The notes under the pieces are model-generated. The model was not told the DNA's origin, did not search any database, and was given only the letters and a program-made list of their open reading frames with translations. The position numbers and the translations under genes are program-made. Positions 1 through 9,225 of a DNA stretch of 64,000 nucleotides are shown piece by piece; positions within the stretch are counted from its first letter, which is position 1; every line of letters starts with the position of its first letter. The DNA is from Chloroflexi bacterium GWB2_54_36 (GTDB lineage: Bacteria > Chloroflexota > Anaerolineae > Anaerolineales > Anaerolineaceae): assembly GCA_001796355.1 (NCBI GenBank), contig MGMG01000017.1, forward strand, positions 1 through 64,000. The letters run 5' to 3'.

Positions 1-751
1 CCGGCGGGCCCATGTAGAGCAACTCAAAGGCCATGCCATCCTTTTGCCAGCGCAGGGTTTTCAGGTAAGGATCAGACTCCCATACCGGGCCTTGCTCTGT
101 GAGTTTCCAAACACCTTCCACGTATTCTCCGGTTGTGTTGCTGATTGCCACTTCTTCAACCGGAGCGTCAGGGCCTACCATGTTGCACAATTCACAATCC
201 TCCGACCCAGGTACCGGTTCCTGTCTGAAAACCAATCCATTCGTATCCATATATCGAAAGAATATCCGGACGATCTTTGGATCTTCAATGGATGCGCCTG
301 CAAAGGTTAAGTTTGATGGAATCCAGGAGGGTTCAAACACATCATATCCTGCCTGCAGTTCCACCTCAGTGATTTCCAGTTTGGCGTCGATGATGCTGGC
401 TGGGTTTGGTGTTCTAGTTCCAGCAGCGGGCAAAGGGGGGGTCAGTTGGAAGGACTGGAGCGGGAGTTCGTTACTTTCGGTCCGGGTGAAGAATTGCAGC
501 ATACTTTGCGCCATGGCCTGCCCCTGGGGCGTGGTGAAAAATAGCACACCAATCAGGATGACAGCTAAAGCGATCCCGGCTACCAGCCGAGGAATTAATT
601 TTTGACGTGTGTTCATTTTGGTACCTTTCAGTTCGGTTAGGTCACTCGTCTGAAGGCGGGATTCGATGGCAGGCCACAGGTTGATTTCCGCTTTTGGCGC
701 TTTTTGCTCGGTCAGGTCTTTGAGCATGGATTGTATTTGTTTCTCATTCAT
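1..751 (-). CDS. Membrane-anchored anti-sigma-like protein (C-terminus beyond window)
   Basis: The reading frame starts at an ATG ending at base 751 and stays open to base 1, giving about 250 residues with no stop. An N-terminal soluble stretch of about 50 residues is followed by one transmembrane helix (about residues 55-75), the segment PQGQAMAQSMLQFF, a Thr/Pro-rich stretch and an extracytoplasmic domain resembling DUF4367-type modules. Its start overlaps the 3' end of the sigma-factor gene by 8 bp (ATGAATGA), so the two are probably translationally coupled. I infer that it binds and restrains the upstream-encoded sigma factor. No zinc anti-sigma HxxxCxxC motif is visible, so the regulatory role rests on topology and gene order. 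It shares its layout and the post-helix motif with the protein at 1888-3207. Confidence 0.75.
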   Translation of the reverse strand, partial: MNEKQIQSMLKDLTEQKAPKAEINLWPAIESRLQTSDLTELKGTKMNTRQKLIPRLVAGIALAVILIGVLFFTTPQGQAMAQSMLQFFTRTESNELPLQSFQLTPPLPAAGTRTPNPASIIDAKLEITEVELQAGYDVFEPSWIPSNLTFAGASIEDPKIVRIFFRYMDTNGLVFRQEPVPGSEDCELCNMVGPDAPVEEVAISNTTGEYVEGVWKLTEQGPVWESDPYLKTLRWQKDGMAFELLYMGPP

Positions 752-1412
752 CGTCGATCTCCTGGTGTTCGCTATTCTTCACGTTCCCTTGCAGCAATCC
801 GTTCCGCAGCCGATTTCGGGCAGCATATAACCACCACTTGATGGTTGTCAGCGGCCGATTGAGATCCTGGATCATCTCGCGTTCGTTGTGATCCAGAAAA
901 TAGCGCAGTACCACCGCGGCCCGTTGCTCAGGCGTTAGTTCTCCGATTGCCTTCCAGATCGATTCGCGCATTTCGGCTGTCTCCACCAGTGTTTCCGGAC
1001 CAAGGCCGGGATCGATCAGCCATTTGGCGGCGAACTGGCCATCCTCCGCTTCTTCCAGCGGCACTGAGCGTTTCTGTCGGTAGGCGGACTTGAGAGCTGC
1101 GTTGATCACGATACGCAGGAACCAGGGTCGGAATGGGCGGCCGTCATCAAACTGATCGATTTTGCGATAAGCCTGAATAAATGCCTCCTGAGCGATATCT
1201 TCAGCCTGATCCCGGTCGCGGACGATGAGGAGGGCGGTGTGAACGGCTTCAACCTGATATTTCTGCACGAGCGCTGCCAATCCGGCTATGTTGCCTTGTT
1301 TCAGACGAGTGATTGCAGGTCGATCGGATGCCAGTTCATGAGGAACTGGTTCCGAAGGGTTGGAATGTGTCATGACATCGATGCCTTCGACAAGCAGTTT
1401 TGTACGGTTCAA
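744..1412 (-). CDS. ECF-type RNA polymerase sigma factor
   Basis: This 222-residue protein has the two conserved ECF regions. Region 2 is seen around residues 45-115 (AEDIAQEAFIQAYRKIDQF and RPWFLRIVINAAL). Region 4 is near the C-terminus (ELTPEQRAAVVLRYFLD, then an RPLTTIKWWLYAARNRLR-like recognition helix). It would direct core RNA polymerase to a small regulon. A TTG at 1412 is favoured as start because AGAGGA lies 8 bases upstream; an ATG at 1373 is the alternative but has no clear ribosome-binding site. The gene is first in a two-gene operon with the anti-sigma-like gene that overlaps it by 8 bp. Confidence 0.85.
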   Translation of the reverse strand: MNRTKLLVEGIDVMTHSNPSEPVPHELASDRPAITRLKQGNIAGLAALVQKYQVEAVHTALLIVRDRDQAEDIAQEAFIQAYRKIDQFDDGRPFRPWFLRIVINAALKSAYRQKRSVPLEEAEDGQFAAKWLIDPGLGPETLVETAEMRESIWKAIGELTPEQRAAVVLRYFLDHNEREMIQDLNRPLTTIKWWLYAARNRLRNGLLQGNVKNSEHQEIDDE

Positions 1413-1489
1413 CGAAAGGATCCTCTACTTATACTATCCTTTGACCCGGCGAAAAGATAGGCCGGAACACAGGAAAGTATGAATGAGCG

Positions 1490-1627
1490 GTAGGGTGCGT
1501 TCGGGTTTTGAACGCACCGATTTATGTTTAATCCATCTATACCGGTGCGTTCGACCCACATCTTTTGTGATCCACATCCTTTGCTCCCATTGACGGCGAG
1601 ATATGTCTGGTCGAACTGCACCCTACG
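1490..1627. repeat. Composite REP-like repeat (GTAGGGTGCG family)
   Basis: The gap 1413-1887 contains no convincing gene. It holds a unit bounded by GTAGGGTGCG and its complement CGCACCCTAC-like end, with internal palindromic arms GTGCGTTC/GAACGCAC. The same composite occurs at 26596-26738, and its hairpin core resembles the ends of the RAYT element at 26811-27570. I infer a non-autonomous REP/BIME element. The rest of the gap shows nothing recognisable. Confidence 0.6.
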
Positions 1628-1887
1628 CCTGGAACCTGGGAACGCATGAATGAGTAAAGTCACCGCGAGGGACGAAGCGATCCACATCAATCTACCCATG
1701 ATCACTAACCCTGACGGTAAATGCTGTTCATCCTAAACGAATTGATTCACTACGATTTATAGGGTGCAGACCCGATTAATGTTTTCACTCCCCTTGCAAA
1801 GGATTTCCCAAAGGTTTTCATTGCCATTGAAAACCATACGGGCAGCTGTTACGCCGCCCGCATTACATGAATGTGTTGAAATTGAAT

Positions 1888-3207
1888 TTACTGGACCGAC
1901 CGTGCGATTTCCAGCACCTGTTCTTTGGTGAAGGTCCCGCCGTACCATAAATCAGATGAGGTAATCAGCATTCCGATCTCCAGGCCGCCGGATTGCCATA
2001 CGACTGCGTGGGTAAAGCCGTCATTTGACATATATTTGCCCGGCTGGCCATTAATGTCAACGGTCTCGCCGGTAAACCTATCCCAGGTCCCGCCAGGATT
2101 TTGCTGGAGGGATTGCCAGAGTGATATTTCTGCCACCCCAGGATCATACCCAATTGGATGGTAATTCAATCGAATTTCCTTAAGGTCTGCATTATAAGTA
2201 CCATAATCGAACACGAAACCTTCGGGCAGGATTGCGGGTTTCAAAAGGGACAAACCGCTGATTTGCTCAGCTTCCGCAAAGCTTACCAGGTGATCTGCGC
2301 GAGGACCTTCAGCAGGAACCGATTGATCTACCATCGACAAGGCCAGCTCGATCAACCCCTCAGCGCTGCATAAATCCTCTCTTCCAACGCACCCGTAAGC
2401 ATTGATTTCATACCAACGTTCTCCATCTGCCCAGCGCAAGCTGTATTTTCCGGTTGGATCCCATTTATAAGCAGTCTCACCTGGCTTGGCGGCATAAATG
2501 CCAACCACATACTCCCCGGGGTACTCACCCACCAATACCTGCTGGATCGAATCTTCCGGGACGCCGGCGCCGATAGATGTAAATTCACCACCCGGCCCTT
2601 GAAGGAGATAGAGGTAAGCGCCTCCACCGACTCGCTCGTAATTAATTTGAATATCATTGTTAACCTGTATGTAAATTCCCTCAAATCGCATATCGGTGGG
2701 ATCAGCTGGAAATTCTTTAATGTCATACCCAACTTTCTTCTCAGCCCAAGCCAGCTTGCAGGCATAACCATACGGTTCAGTCTGGCAGGCTTGCGTTTTA
2801 GCCAGGGTAAATCCTTCGGGGGTCGGGAGTGGTGCTTCCGTTGGGGCTGAAGCCGCGGGCACCAACGTGACGGCAAAAGGAGAAGCAAAGGTCGGGGTCA
2901 CCAGCAGGTTGGGCTCTGTGATAGGAATTTCAGTGACGGTGGCAATTTTGAAGAAATGTTTGATTGAATCCGCCAAAGCCTGGCCTTCCGGCGCTTTCGC
3001 GAAAAACATGGCCAGCAGCAGCACAGCAGCAAAACCCAACCCAAAGCGTAAAACAAACCCTTTGCGAGCGACCTTTACAGCCTGGCTGTCGGCACGCCGC
3101 ATCAATTCGGCCTGGACGCGATTGACAAATTCGGCGCGAATTTCCGGGACGGCATACGCCTTACGCATAACCGCTTCAAATTGATCGAAAGATCCATTTT
3201 TATTCAT
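1888..3207 (-). CDS. Membrane anti-sigma-like protein with DUF4367-type domain
   Basis: This 439-residue protein has a cytoplasmic N-terminus of about 50 residues, a single transmembrane helix (about 51-70), the segment PEGQALADSIKHFF, a Pro/Thr-rich linker and a large extracytoplasmic region. Two similar units of about 150 residues are visible there, the second ending in a DUF4367-like domain (LPEGFVFDYGTY and DINGQPGKYM). It follows the ECF sigma gene with an 8-bp overlap (ATGAATAA), which argues for co-translation. The probable role is a membrane-tethered regulator of that sigma factor, sensing an envelope signal. Function is inferred from gene order and topology. Confidence 0.75.
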   Translation of the reverse strand: MNKNGSFDQFEAVMRKAYAVPEIRAEFVNRVQAELMRRADSQAVKVARKGFVLRFGLGFAAVLLLAMFFAKAPEGQALADSIKHFFKIATVTEIPITEPNLLVTPTFASPFAVTLVPAASAPTEAPLPTPEGFTLAKTQACQTEPYGYACKLAWAEKKVGYDIKEFPADPTDMRFEGIYIQVNNDIQINYERVGGGAYLYLLQGPGGEFTSIGAGVPEDSIQQVLVGEYPGEYVVGIYAAKPGETAYKWDPTGKYSLRWADGERWYEINAYGCVGREDLCSAEGLIELALSMVDQSVPAEGPRADHLVSFAEAEQISGLSLLKPAILPEGFVFDYGTYNADLKEIRLNYHPIGYDPGVAEISLWQSLQQNPGGTWDRFTGETVDINGQPGKYMSNDGFTHAVVWQSGGLEIGMLITSSDLWYGGTFTKEQVLEIARSVQ

Positions 3208-3775
3208 GATTGTCCTCTAACTGGCTTTGGAGCCGTGCCAGCAAACGGTAGGTAGTTTTTTTGACTGCATCTTCATTGCGCTGCAGCAGATGGGCAATTT
3301 CGCGAAAGCTCATTTCAGCCAGAAAGCGCAGGCGCAAAAGCTCCTGTTCATCCTCGTTGAGCGTCTGAATCAGCTTTGCCAACAATGCAGACTGCTCCGC
3401 GTGAATTGCCTTGGCCAGTGGGTCGGTATCGACCTGGTCACTGGCAGTGCCATCGATGGAAACGTCAAATTTCCGATGGCGGTAATGGTCAATGACCTTG
3501 TTTCGAGCGATCCCGAATAGCCAGGAAGAAAAGTGCCCGTCACCGCGGAAGCGATTAAAGGTTTCATAGGCGATTAGGAATGTCTGAGCAGTGATATCTT
3601 CCGCTTCGTGGATGTTTCCTGTCCGATTGTATAGGTAGCGAAAGACCGGAGTAACGTAGCGTTGATACAGCGCGCCAAACTCATGCGGATCTTTTCTGGC
3701 GGCAGTGATGAGTGAAGTTAAGTCGGTTTCAGCGTCGGTTGGGTGGAATGTCAAAGCAAAGTCACTTTCTGCCAT
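3200..3775 (-). CDS. ECF-type RNA polymerase sigma factor
   Basis: This 191-residue protein has clear sigma region 2 (NIHEAEDITAQTFLIAYETF, then HFSSWLFGIARNKVIDHYRH) and region 4 (LIQTLNEDEQELLRLRFLAE, then MSFREIAHLLQRNEDAVKK), the usual ECF length and architecture. The ATG at 3775 is preceded by a weak AAGGT. It heads a two-gene minus-strand unit with the 439-residue membrane protein and lies back to back with the maf gene. It is a second, sequence-distinct copy of the arrangement at 1-1412. Confidence 0.88.
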   Translation of the reverse strand: MAESDFALTFHPTDAETDLTSLITAARKDPHEFGALYQRYVTPVFRYLYNRTGNIHEAEDITAQTFLIAYETFNRFRGDGHFSSWLFGIARNKVIDHYRHRKFDVSIDGTASDQVDTDPLAKAIHAEQSALLAKLIQTLNEDEQELLRLRFLAEMSFREIAHLLQRNEDAVKKTTYRLLARLQSQLEDNHE

Positions 3776-3922
3776 AAATTACCTTATCTCGTATGGGTCC
3801 TGCAGGTTTGTATTTGTTTGAGCTCGTTAATTATGTCGTGAAAATGGAGAGAATGGGACAAAATAGCATGTTTAATCCCTTAGTCAAGGAGGCGAATTCT
3901 GGTGAGTTCGACCCCCACCCAT

Positions 3923-3959
3923 CCTCCCCCAAAATCCATTTTTTGGATTTTAGGGGAGG
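3923..3959. other. Long hairpin between divergent genes
   Basis: CCTCCCC-C-AAAATCCA (3923-3938) pairs with TGGATTTTAGGGGAGG (3944-3959), a 16-bp stem with one mismatch and a five-base T loop. It lies in the 316-bp gap 3776-4091 between the divergent sigma and maf genes, so it is not an obvious terminator for either. The rest of the gap shows nothing recognisable. Confidence 0.55.
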
Positions 3960-4091
3960 AGTCTTTATGTGGAACCTGGCAAGTCGAAGCGGGAGCGCAC
4001 TGCGTTCCCTACAAAACTTTTTTCTCCGTGTCTCCGTGGTGTAGTCCCCCGGCTTGCCAGCTTTTCATATGGACGTTAGAATAAGACCCAT

Positions 4092-4760
4092 ATGGCACAA
4101 CCGATATTCCTGTTGGCCTCCAACTCTCCGCGCCGCCAGCAAATGATTTCATGGACTGGATGGACCTTTGCCGTCCAGCCTGCCGACCTGGATGAATCGC
4201 GCCTGCCGGGTGAACCTCCGGCGGACTACGTACAGCGTTTGGCGATTGCCAAAGCCCGCGCAGTGGCAGAACAAACCGAAAGCACCCAGGTCATCCTGGC
4301 GGCGGATACGATCGTTGCGGATGGCGATGATTTGTTGGGAAAGCCCGCTTCCCCTGAAGAGGCGCGTCAGATGCTAGTCCGCCTGCGCGGGCGCACCCAT
4401 CAGGTTTACACTGCGCTGGCGCTGTACGACTCCGTTACCCAGATGTTGGAAACGGATCTGTGCGTGTCGCAAGTGCCCATGCGCGCGTATACGGATGAAG
4501 AGATCGAGGTTTACGTCGCGACCGGCGATCCGTTGGATAAAGCCGGCGCCTATGCCATCCAGAATGCCGAGTTTCACCCGGTGGAAGGGTTTGCCGGCTG
4601 CTATGCCAGCGTGATGGGCCTGCCCCTGTGCCACCTGGTGCGGACGGCGCGTTTTTTTGGAGTCGAGCCGTTGACCGACGTCCCGGTTGAATGCCAATCT
4701 AACTTGAAATATGACTGCCCCATTACCACTGCAGTGCTGCGGGGCGAGCAAGCTGGCTAG
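4092..4760 (+). CDS. maf: Maf-family nucleoside triphosphate pyrophosphatase
   Basis: This 222-residue protein opens with LLASNSPRRQQMI, the Maf signature (ASxSPRR). It continues with LAADTIV, the GRTHQVYTALAL segment and DKAGAYAIQ, all in the standard order. Maf proteins hydrolyse the pyrophosphate bond of modified or canonical non-standard NTPs to NMPs in the cytoplasm and have been linked to housecleaning and septation. The length matches the family with about 25 extra C-terminal residues. It is followed 32 bp later by the penicillin-binding protein gene, an arrangement consistent with a cell-division or wall operon. Confidence 0.9.
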   Translation: MAQPIFLLASNSPRRQQMISWTGWTFAVQPADLDESRLPGEPPADYVQRLAIAKARAVAEQTESTQVILAADTIVADGDDLLGKPASPEEARQMLVRLRGRTHQVYTALALYDSVTQMLETDLCVSQVPMRAYTDEEIEVYVATGDPLDKAGAYAIQNAEFHPVEGFAGCYASVMGLPLCHLVRTARFFGVEPLTDVPVECQSNLKYDCPITTAVLRGEQAG

Positions 4761-4792
4761 CTGCAAGGCTGGACAGATGGAGAAATAAAACA

Positions 4793-6994
4793 ATGAAGTT
4801 TCGATCAGCAATCTTGATTTTTATGGTGCTGCTGCTGGCAGCCTGCACTCCGGGTGCTAAAAATCCCCCGAATGGGCACGCCACCCCCACCTTGCGCGAT
4901 CCCATCGTTAACACCACCACCGTCCCGGAGCCTGAGACGGCTGCCAGGACCTTCCTGGAAGCCTGGAAGGTGGACAACTACGCCGCCATGTACGCGCAAC
5001 TGACTTTGCTATCGAAAGATGCGCTGATCGAAGGCGATTTCTCCAACCATCTCAAAGATGTCAGCGCCACCATGTCGCTCCAATCGCTGGATTTTGAAAT
5101 CCTGCAATCGTTGATTAAAAATCCGAGCGAGGCGCAGGTGGCTTACCGCATGACCTACCATACCGTGCTGGTGGGCGATATCGTGCGTGAAACAGTAATG
5201 AATATGAGCCTGCAGGATGACGCCTGGAAAGTGCAGTGGGAAGACGGCATGATCCTGCCCGAGCTGCGCGGCGGCAACCACCTGAGCATGGACATCTCCG
5301 TGCCGGCGCGCGGCAACATTTACGATGCCAACGGCAGCGCCCTGGCTGCCCAGTCGGATGCGGTGGCACTGGGCATCATCCCCGGGCAAATCAATCCGGA
5401 TACCGAAAGCGCGCTGCTGGTCGAGCTCTCCAACCTGACCAACCTCAACACCGACTATATCGCCTCGCTGTACGAATTTGCCCAGCCCGACTGGTACATC
5501 CCGGTGGGGGATGTCTCGTCCCAGGCGGTGAACCGCCGCTACGACGTGCTGTCGTCATTGGAGGGGCTGGTGATGAATTCGTACAACACACGCTATTATT
5601 TTGACCAGGCCGCTCCGCATGCGGTTGGCTATGTCCAACCCATCTCTCCAGAGACCATGGATGAGTACCGGCGGCGGGGTTACCGGGTGGATGAGCGCGT
5701 TGGCATGGCTGGCCTGGAGTCCTGGGGGGAGGAATATCTTACCGGTCAGCGCGGTGCCTCGCTGTACGTCGTTGACCAGCAGGGCAGCGTGATTACCCGG
5801 CTGGGGCAGCGTGAGTCTGAACCTGCTGATGAGGTTTACAGCACGCTCGACAAGGATCTTCAGGAACAAACGCAGCGCGCCATCGAGGGTTTCCGCGGCG
5901 CAATTGTGGTACTGGAGCGCGATACTGGCCGTATTTTGGCTATGGCTTCCGGCCCGACTTTCGACCCTAATCTGTTCGACCCGAACAACTTCAACAGCGG
6001 TTGGGTACTGGGTGATGTCTTCAATCAGGATACCGTGCCGCTGCTCAACCGCGCCACCCAGAGCGCCTACCCGCTTGGCTCCGTGTTCAAAATCATCACC
6101 ATGGCGACCGCCCTGGAGACCGGGGTCTTCAATGAATTTTCGGAGTACAACTGCACCAGCACATTCACTGAACTCACTGGCGTAACCCTGTACGACTGGA
6201 CTTATGAAAAAGAAAAACCTGCAAGCGGGTTATTGACCCTGCCTGAAGGTCTGATGCGCTCCTGTAACCCGTGGTTCTATCATATCGGCTTGGAACTCTA
6301 TACTCTGGGTTATACCGAAGACTTATCCAAGATGGCGCGCGCTTTTGGCCTGGGTTCGCCTACCGGCATCGAACAGTTGGACGAGGTGGCAGGCAATATG
6401 CCCATGCCGGTCAATGACAATGACGCGGTGCAACTGGCCATCGGTCAGGGCGCCATGCTGGCGACCCCGCTTCAGGTGGCGCGCTTCATCGCAGCCGTTG
6501 GTAATGGCGGCACCTTGTATCGCCCGCAGATTGTCGAGAAGGTCACCACCCCCGACGGCGAGCCGCTGATCAGTTTTAAAGTGGACCCCCAGGGTACGCT
6601 GCCGGTTTCCGTTGAAAACTTGCAGATTATTCAGGATGCCATGCGCAGCGTGGTGGCCGATAACCGCGGCACCGCCCATTTTGCCCTGGCGGGCCTGCAG
6701 GTGCCGATTTACGGCAAGACCGGCACCGCCACCAATTCGACGGGCACCTCGCACGCCTGGTTCGCCGGTTACACCGGTGCCGGGCGTGAAGACCTGCCAG
6801 ATATCGCCATCGCAGTGATCGCCGAGAACGCCGGCGAAGGGTCGGAGGTGGCGGCGCCCATCTTCCGCCGGGTGGTGGAAGCCTATTTCTTCGGCAAGCC
6901 GTCGCGGCTTTACCCGTGGGAATCGAGTTTCTACGTTACCCGCACGCCGACATCGGAATTTGATGAGACCGCCCAGGAAACGCCCCAACCTTAA
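4793..6994 (+). CDS. Class B penicillin-binding protein (lipoprotein transpeptidase)
   Basis: This 733-residue protein begins with a lipoprotein signal (LLLAACTP, lipid-modified Cys at about residue 18). It then has an NTF2-like MecA_N-type domain (about 45-155), a PBP dimerisation domain opening with ARGNIYDANG (about 172-330) and a transpeptidase domain (about 350-700). The catalytic motifs are present: SVFK (Ser430, Lys433), SCN (490-492) and KTG (642-644). It would cross-link peptidoglycan outside the cytoplasmic membrane. The MecA_N-like domain resembles PBP2a/PBP3-type enzymes of low-GC bacteria. Lipid anchoring instead of a transmembrane helix is slightly unusual. Neighbouring genes (maf, epimerase, NlpC/P60) also deal with the wall or its peptides. 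Confidence 0.92.
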   Translation: MKFRSAILIFMVLLLAACTPGAKNPPNGHATPTLRDPIVNTTTVPEPETAARTFLEAWKVDNYAAMYAQLTLLSKDALIEGDFSNHLKDVSATMSLQSLDFEILQSLIKNPSEAQVAYRMTYHTVLVGDIVRETVMNMSLQDDAWKVQWEDGMILPELRGGNHLSMDISVPARGNIYDANGSALAAQSDAVALGIIPGQINPDTESALLVELSNLTNLNTDYIASLYEFAQPDWYIPVGDVSSQAVNRRYDVLSSLEGLVMNSYNTRYYFDQAAPHAVGYVQPISPETMDEYRRRGYRVDERVGMAGLESWGEEYLTGQRGASLYVVDQQGSVITRLGQRESEPADEVYSTLDKDLQEQTQRAIEGFRGAIVVLERDTGRILAMASGPTFDPNLFDPNNFNSGWVLGDVFNQDTVPLLNRATQSAYPLGSVFKIITMATALETGVFNEFSEYNCTSTFTELTGVTLYDWTYEKEKPASGLLTLPEGLMRSCNPWFYHIGLELYTLGYTEDLSKMARAFGLGSPTGIEQLDEVAGNMPMPVNDNDAVQLAIGQGAMLATPLQVARFIAAVGNGGTLYRPQIVEKVTTPDGEPLISFKVDPQGTLPVSVENLQIIQDAMRSVVADNRGTAHFALAGLQVPIYGKTGTATNSTGTSHAWFAGYTGAGREDLPDIAIAVIAENAGEGSEVAAPIFRRVVEAYFFGKPSRLYPWESSFYVTRTPTSEFDETAQETPQP

Positions 6995-7019
6995 TTGATC
7001 GCTACAGGAACGCCTTCGC

Positions 7020-7928
7020 ATGGATGAAAAAATGGTCTGGGGTTGGATTACCCGGCTGCTCTCCGGTTTTTATAGCGTGCAGACCGAACAGGGTACTGTT
7101 GTCTGTCAGTTACGCGGCCGCCTAAAAAAACACCGGTCGGCTGGCGATATCATCGCCCTGGGCGATCATGTTCGCATTCAACTCCAAAATGACGGCACTG
7201 GCTCCATCGAAGAGATCGCCCCGCGTCAAACGGCGCTGGTGCGTTCTGCCCCCACTGCGCGTGGGGTGTATCGTCAGGTGTTGCTGGCCAACCCGGATCA
7301 GGCGGTGTTTGTGTTCGCCTGTGCGCAGCCCGAGCCGCACCTGCGCATGCTCGACCGGTTTTTAATCGTAGCCGAGCAGCAGGGGATTCCTCCGCTGGTG
7401 GTGGCCAACAAAATCGATCTGGCGACCCCGGAAGTCATCAAAAAGTTCGAAACTTACCCGCCGTTGGGTTACCCGGTCATCTTCACCTCAGCCCGTACCG
7501 GTCAGGGGATCGACGAGTTGCGCGAACGTCTGGTGGGCAAGCTGTCGGCATTGGCCGGGCCTTCGGGAGTGGGTAAATCCAGCCTGCTGAACGCCGTTCA
7601 ACCCGAATTGGGTCTGGCAGTGCGTGAAGTAAGCCAGGCGACTGAAAAAGGCCGCCACACCACGGTCATTCGCCAGCTATTTCCGTTGGACGCCGGCGGT
7701 TACGTGGCTGACCTGCCCGGCATGCGCATGTTGTCGTTGTGGGACATCCAGCCGGAGGAGTTGGACGGATACTTCCCCGAGCTGCGCGGACTGGTGCAGG
7801 AATGTTTATATAATGACTGCAACCATCAAAATGTACCGGGTTGCGCGGTGATCGAAGCCGTAAACCGGGGGACCGTGTCACACGAACGTTATGAATCGTA
7901 TTTGCGCCTGCGCTTTGGGGAGGAATGA
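7020..7928 (+). CDS. rsgA: Ribosome small-subunit-dependent GTPase RsgA
   Basis: This 302-residue protein has the circularly permuted GTPase order typical of RsgA/YjeQ. An N-terminal OB-fold (about 1-75) precedes G4 (NKID), then the G1 P-loop (GPSGVGKSSLLN) and G3 (DLPG). A C-terminal zinc motif follows (CLYNDCNHQNVPGC: Cys-x5-Cys-x-His-x5-Cys-like). RsgA acts as a late 30S maturation factor in the cytoplasm. It is encoded 25 bp after the penicillin-binding protein gene and overlaps the next gene by 4 bp (ATGA). Confidence 0.95.
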   Translation: MDEKMVWGWITRLLSGFYSVQTEQGTVVCQLRGRLKKHRSAGDIIALGDHVRIQLQNDGTGSIEEIAPRQTALVRSAPTARGVYRQVLLANPDQAVFVFACAQPEPHLRMLDRFLIVAEQQGIPPLVVANKIDLATPEVIKKFETYPPLGYPVIFTSARTGQGIDELRERLVGKLSALAGPSGVGKSSLLNAVQPELGLAVREVSQATEKGRHTTVIRQLFPLDAGGYVADLPGMRMLSLWDIQPEELDGYFPELRGLVQECLYNDCNHQNVPGCAVIEAVNRGTVSHERYESYLRLRFGEE

Positions 7929-8953
7929 TGACGTCGTCGACTGGTCTGCGCTGGGAAAAGATCGTTCTCAAATTACGCAATCCGTTTCGGCTGTCCTACG
8001 GCGTTTCCGAGACGCGCCAGGCCTTCTGGCTGCGTTTGCCGGGGGATGAGGGCTGGGGCGAAGGCACCATTCCGCCGTATTATGGCGTTGCTGACGCTGC
8101 CATGGAAGCCGTCTGGCGCGCTGCGGCTGAATCCGGGCGCGAATTGCCCGATAACCCGGCGGAAATTGAAGCCTGGGTCGGCACGCCGGGACCCGCGCCG
8201 GCGCGCTGCGCCCTGGATCTGGCGTTGTATGACCGGATAGGCCGTCAGCATGGCCTGCCGCTTTATAAGTTACTCGGTTTGCCCAAACCAGCGCCCATGC
8301 CAACCTCGTTCACCATCGCCATTGACACGCCCGCAGCCATGGCGCGCATGGCCGCCGAAAACCGCCACATGCCGATCATCAAGGTCAAACTGGGCAGCGA
8401 TGACGACGAAAGCCGCTTGAAAGCCATCCGCGCTGCCCGCCCGGACGCCCGATTGCGGGTGGATGCCAACGCCGGCTGGTCGCTGGAAGAAGCAATCCAT
8501 CAGGTGCAGGCGCTTGAAAGCTACGACCTGGAGATGATCGAACAGCCGCTGCCCAAAGAACAGATCGAGGCCATGGGTGAGGTGCAAAAATACACCCGCC
8601 TGCCGCTGGTTGCGGATGAATCGGTACAGACCCTGCAGGATGTAGAGCGTCTGGCAGCCGCCGGGGTGCGCGGCATCAATCTAAAGTTAATGAAGGTTGG
8701 CGGATTGACGCCCGGGCTGCGCATGCTCAAACGGGCGCGCGAACTGGGGTTGCAGGTCATGCTGGGGTGCATGGTGGAGACCTCGCTTGGCACTACCGCC
8801 ATGGCGCATTTAGCCGGCCTGGCGGATTGGCTGGACCTGGACGCCCCGCTGCTGGTCAGCAATGATCCGTTTGACGGCGTGACTTATTCTCCCACGCTGG
8901 ATCTTTCAATTCCTGAGCGTCCCGGGATTGGCGTACAATTAAGAAATGAGTAA
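7925..8953 (+). CDS. Dipeptide epimerase-type enolase-superfamily enzyme
   Basis: This 342-residue protein shows the muconate-lactonising/L-Ala-D/L-Glu epimerase pattern: KVKLGS (catalytic KxK), RVDANAGW and EQPLP, which carry the first two metal acidic ligands, VADES for the third, and the distal Lys in INLKLMKVGG. Members epimerise the second residue of dipeptides such as L-Ala-D-Glu derived from murein. The ATG at 7925 overlaps the rsgA stop; an ATG at 7928 is an alternative. An NlpC/P60 endopeptidase follows, the same pairing as ykfB-ykfC in B. subtilis, which supports a murein-dipeptide substrate by context. Exact dipeptide specificity cannot be read from sequence. Confidence 0.85.
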   Translation: MMTSSTGLRWEKIVLKLRNPFRLSYGVSETRQAFWLRLPGDEGWGEGTIPPYYGVADAAMEAVWRAAAESGRELPDNPAEIEAWVGTPGPAPARCALDLALYDRIGRQHGLPLYKLLGLPKPAPMPTSFTIAIDTPAAMARMAAENRHMPIIKVKLGSDDDESRLKAIRAARPDARLRVDANAGWSLEEAIHQVQALESYDLEMIEQPLPKEQIEAMGEVQKYTRLPLVADESVQTLQDVERLAAAGVRGINLKLMKVGGLTPGLRMLKRARELGLQVMLGCMVETSLGTTAMAHLAGLADWLDLDAPLLVSNDPFDGVTYSPTLDLSIPERPGIGVQLRNE

Positions 8954-9101
8954 GGGCATATCACGCAGGTCGGCATGATGGCCTGGTCGACGAACGTTGG
9001 TTTTCGGACTGCCCCCATCTGACAAATCCGAATGATTTGCACGCCTTCACGCACAAAGTGCCCTGCGGGCAAATCAACTCACAAAAAATGGCGGGTTTAT
9101 C

Positions 9102-9175
9102 GTAGGTCGGTTTGAGTGGCGTTGAAACGGAATGATTTGATCAATTTCATGGCAGCCCCGAAAACCGACGCCTAC
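9102..9175. repeat. GTAGGTYGG-type inverted repeat unit
   Basis: GTAGGTCGGTTT at the left end is mirrored by AAAACCGACGCCTAC at the right end, making a 74-bp unit with inverted termini. Similar ends (GTAGGTTGG...CCAACCTAC) bracket the repeats around the RAYT gene at 18889-19395. The unit lies in the 8954-9225 gap, where no gene is evident. Confidence 0.5.
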
Positions 9176-9215
9176 GAGCCCAGGACTCTGTGACTGCCCC
9201 TGCTGAAGCCATCAT

Positions 9216-9221
9216 AGGAGG
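9216..9221 (+). promoter_or_regulatory. Ribosome-binding site fixing the NlpC/P60 start
   Basis: AGGAGG ends four bases before the ATG at 9226. It selects this start over an in-frame GTG at 9190, which has no comparable site. Confidence 0.7.
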
Positions 9222-9225
9222 AAAC

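Noticed and set aside
1409-1705. 98-residue open frame on the minus strand
   Set aside because: It spans the composite REP-like repeat at 1490-1627 and lacks a start signal or any recognisable motif.
3923-3959. Terminator
   Set aside because: The hairpin lies between two divergently transcribed genes, so no transcript is expected to end there.
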